Part shown: piece after piece, positions 63,016 to 64,000 of the stretch
How positions within the stretch are numbered: the first letter of the stretch is position 1
Layout of the letters: the number at the start of each line of letters is the position of its first letter
From: Panulirus ornatus
Lineage: Eukaryota > Arthropoda > Malacostraca > Decapoda > Palinuridae
Length of the DNA: 64,000 bases
Direction of reading: 5' to 3'
Assembly (NCBI RefSeq): GCF_036320965.1
Contig: NC_092287.1
Location: 10,467,797-10,531,796 of the forward strand
Notes under the pieces: model-generated
What the model saw: only the letters and a program-made list of their open reading frames with translations
The model's database searches: none
What the model was told of the DNA's origin: nothing
Position numbers and translations under genes: made by a program

Positions 63016-64000
63016 AGATCGCACATTTTCAAACTCCACGATGTCACATTGATTGTGACGTTATCACAGAGCAGTTTTAGTCTTTCCTTAAGATTATTAA
63101 TCCCTCGGGAAAGTGCGGTAACTGCATTATCTCTGGCTAATCTTGAAGGTTCCAAAAAATTTTAATTTGGAATATTTTTTTTTTTTTTTTTGCGGGATTG
63201 AAGAGGCATCCCTTGCTCTACTGTGTCCACTGAGAGGAGGATTATCAGACGTTATTACTACTTCGAGGTCTTTTTAACGCTGCTTCCACTCAAGATGGTG
63301 TCCGTTTCTATCCCGGTATTCTGTACTGATTTTATAATTCCACACTTTCCTCCCCCCTTCATCTCTCGTAACGGGGTAGTTGCGAGTTCTTGCTATCGCA
63401 AAAAAAATGTTGTCATCTTATCAGCCCAATGGAAGGTTTGCTTTGTGTCGTGTTTGTGATTTGTTAGTGTTCTGTGAATTACATTTTCCATATCTATTCC
63501 AGTATTATCTGGAAAGTTAGATATGGAACTGTGGCTTGTAGTTGTGTGTCTCTTTAAGTTACGATATGCAAGTACACTGTCTTATGATTTTGAAGTTAAA
63601 GCTGTTCATCATCGAAACACAGAAGATCGCTTGATCTACGACAGTGTATTGTGTGTGATCTTATAGTTCAAAACATAAACCATCTTCCAATTTTTTCCAG
63701 CTATGCTAATCTCGTTGTACGTATTTTCGCTTTCTTTGTGCACTGTTACGCCTCTGTTACATTTATCAAAGGTTTTTGTTTTAGAAATCGCGTGTCTGTC
63801 TTTGTATGTCATAGCATCTCGCTTGTTCTTCATTCCTCGTATCTTTTTTGTTCTGGTAACCAAGGAACTGAATGAGGCATCATCTCCTCACCCTGAAGCC
63901 ACGATATCTTAACAGAGGTCGTCAGCTTACTTTTTAGGACTCGCTTGAAAATTGTAATGGTAAGTGTTATGGGGGGATTGCATCTTCTTTTCCTCCCATA
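63016..64000. other. Presumed intron, unassigned
   Basis: A T-run at 63175-63191. Frames of 60-80 codons have no recognisable domain or splice pattern. Confidence 0.4.

Overview
The window looks like eukaryotic, arthropod DNA, most likely from a decapod crustacean (inference). Reasons: extreme microsatellite density, Penelope-like elements (PLEs) with hammerhead-like terminal repeats, many copies of one APE-endonuclease LINE of RTE-like type, CR1-like LINE remnants, and an exon that reads as the first immunoglobulin domain of a dpr-family (defective proboscis extension response) cell-surface protein. No bacterial-type gene, rRNA gene, CRISPR array or intact tRNA gene was found. Most long open frames are transposon code or artefacts of tandem repeats.

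Host gene. Two candidate exons lie on the + strand. A short exon at 29256-29326 encodes a start Met and a hydrophobic signal-like peptide, then a CAG|GTAGGT donor. A 221-nt exon at 61225-61445 encodes a secreted N-terminal region and the start of an Ig domain ending LNCRVKNIGNKT, then a GTACGT donor. The splice phases fit (phase 1 to phase 1), so the roughly 31.9 kb between them would be one giant repeat-filled intron. The gene would continue past the right edge.

Layout. 1-203: PLE inverted terminal-repeat hairpin with a hammerhead motif. 690-5215: four unrelated minisatellites (14, 21, 28 and 19 bp units). 6.4-12 kb: LINE tails, a SINE-like repeat, a tRNA-derived SINE, a PLE GIY-YIG remnant, and a second PLE hammerhead palindrome at 11512-11852. 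12-28.7 kb: dense nest of LINE copies in both orientations, with copies facing each other. 29-35 kb: signal exon, SINE-like copies, and the most complete LINE (30993-34284), meeting an inverted copy tail to tail. 35.7-38.3 kb: GA tracts, a TATA-containing promoter candidate and non-repetitive DNA. 38.4-41.9 kb: more LINE pieces with a PLE fragment caught between them. 42.26-44.70 kb: about 80 copies of a 30-bp unit. 47.1-48.7 kb: about 50 copies of another 30-bp unit. 49-55 kb: mostly unrecognised DNA plus a decayed PLE. 55.4-57.4 kb: LINE copies, one with a twin-priming-type inversion. 58.5-60.7 kb: two old LINE remnants. 61.2-64 kb: dpr exon, intron and one further LINE remnant.

How the parts relate. 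The RTE-like LINE supplies endonuclease and reverse transcriptase. The 240-bp SINE-like repeat shares its 3' tail motif with the LINE, so the LINE may mobilise it (inference). Nearly every LINE or SINE end lies in an (AT)n, (CA)n, (GA)n or (GATA)n tract. All copies examined are 5'-truncated, and most are frameshifted. The one long intact RT frame (24212-25818) lacks its endonuclease.
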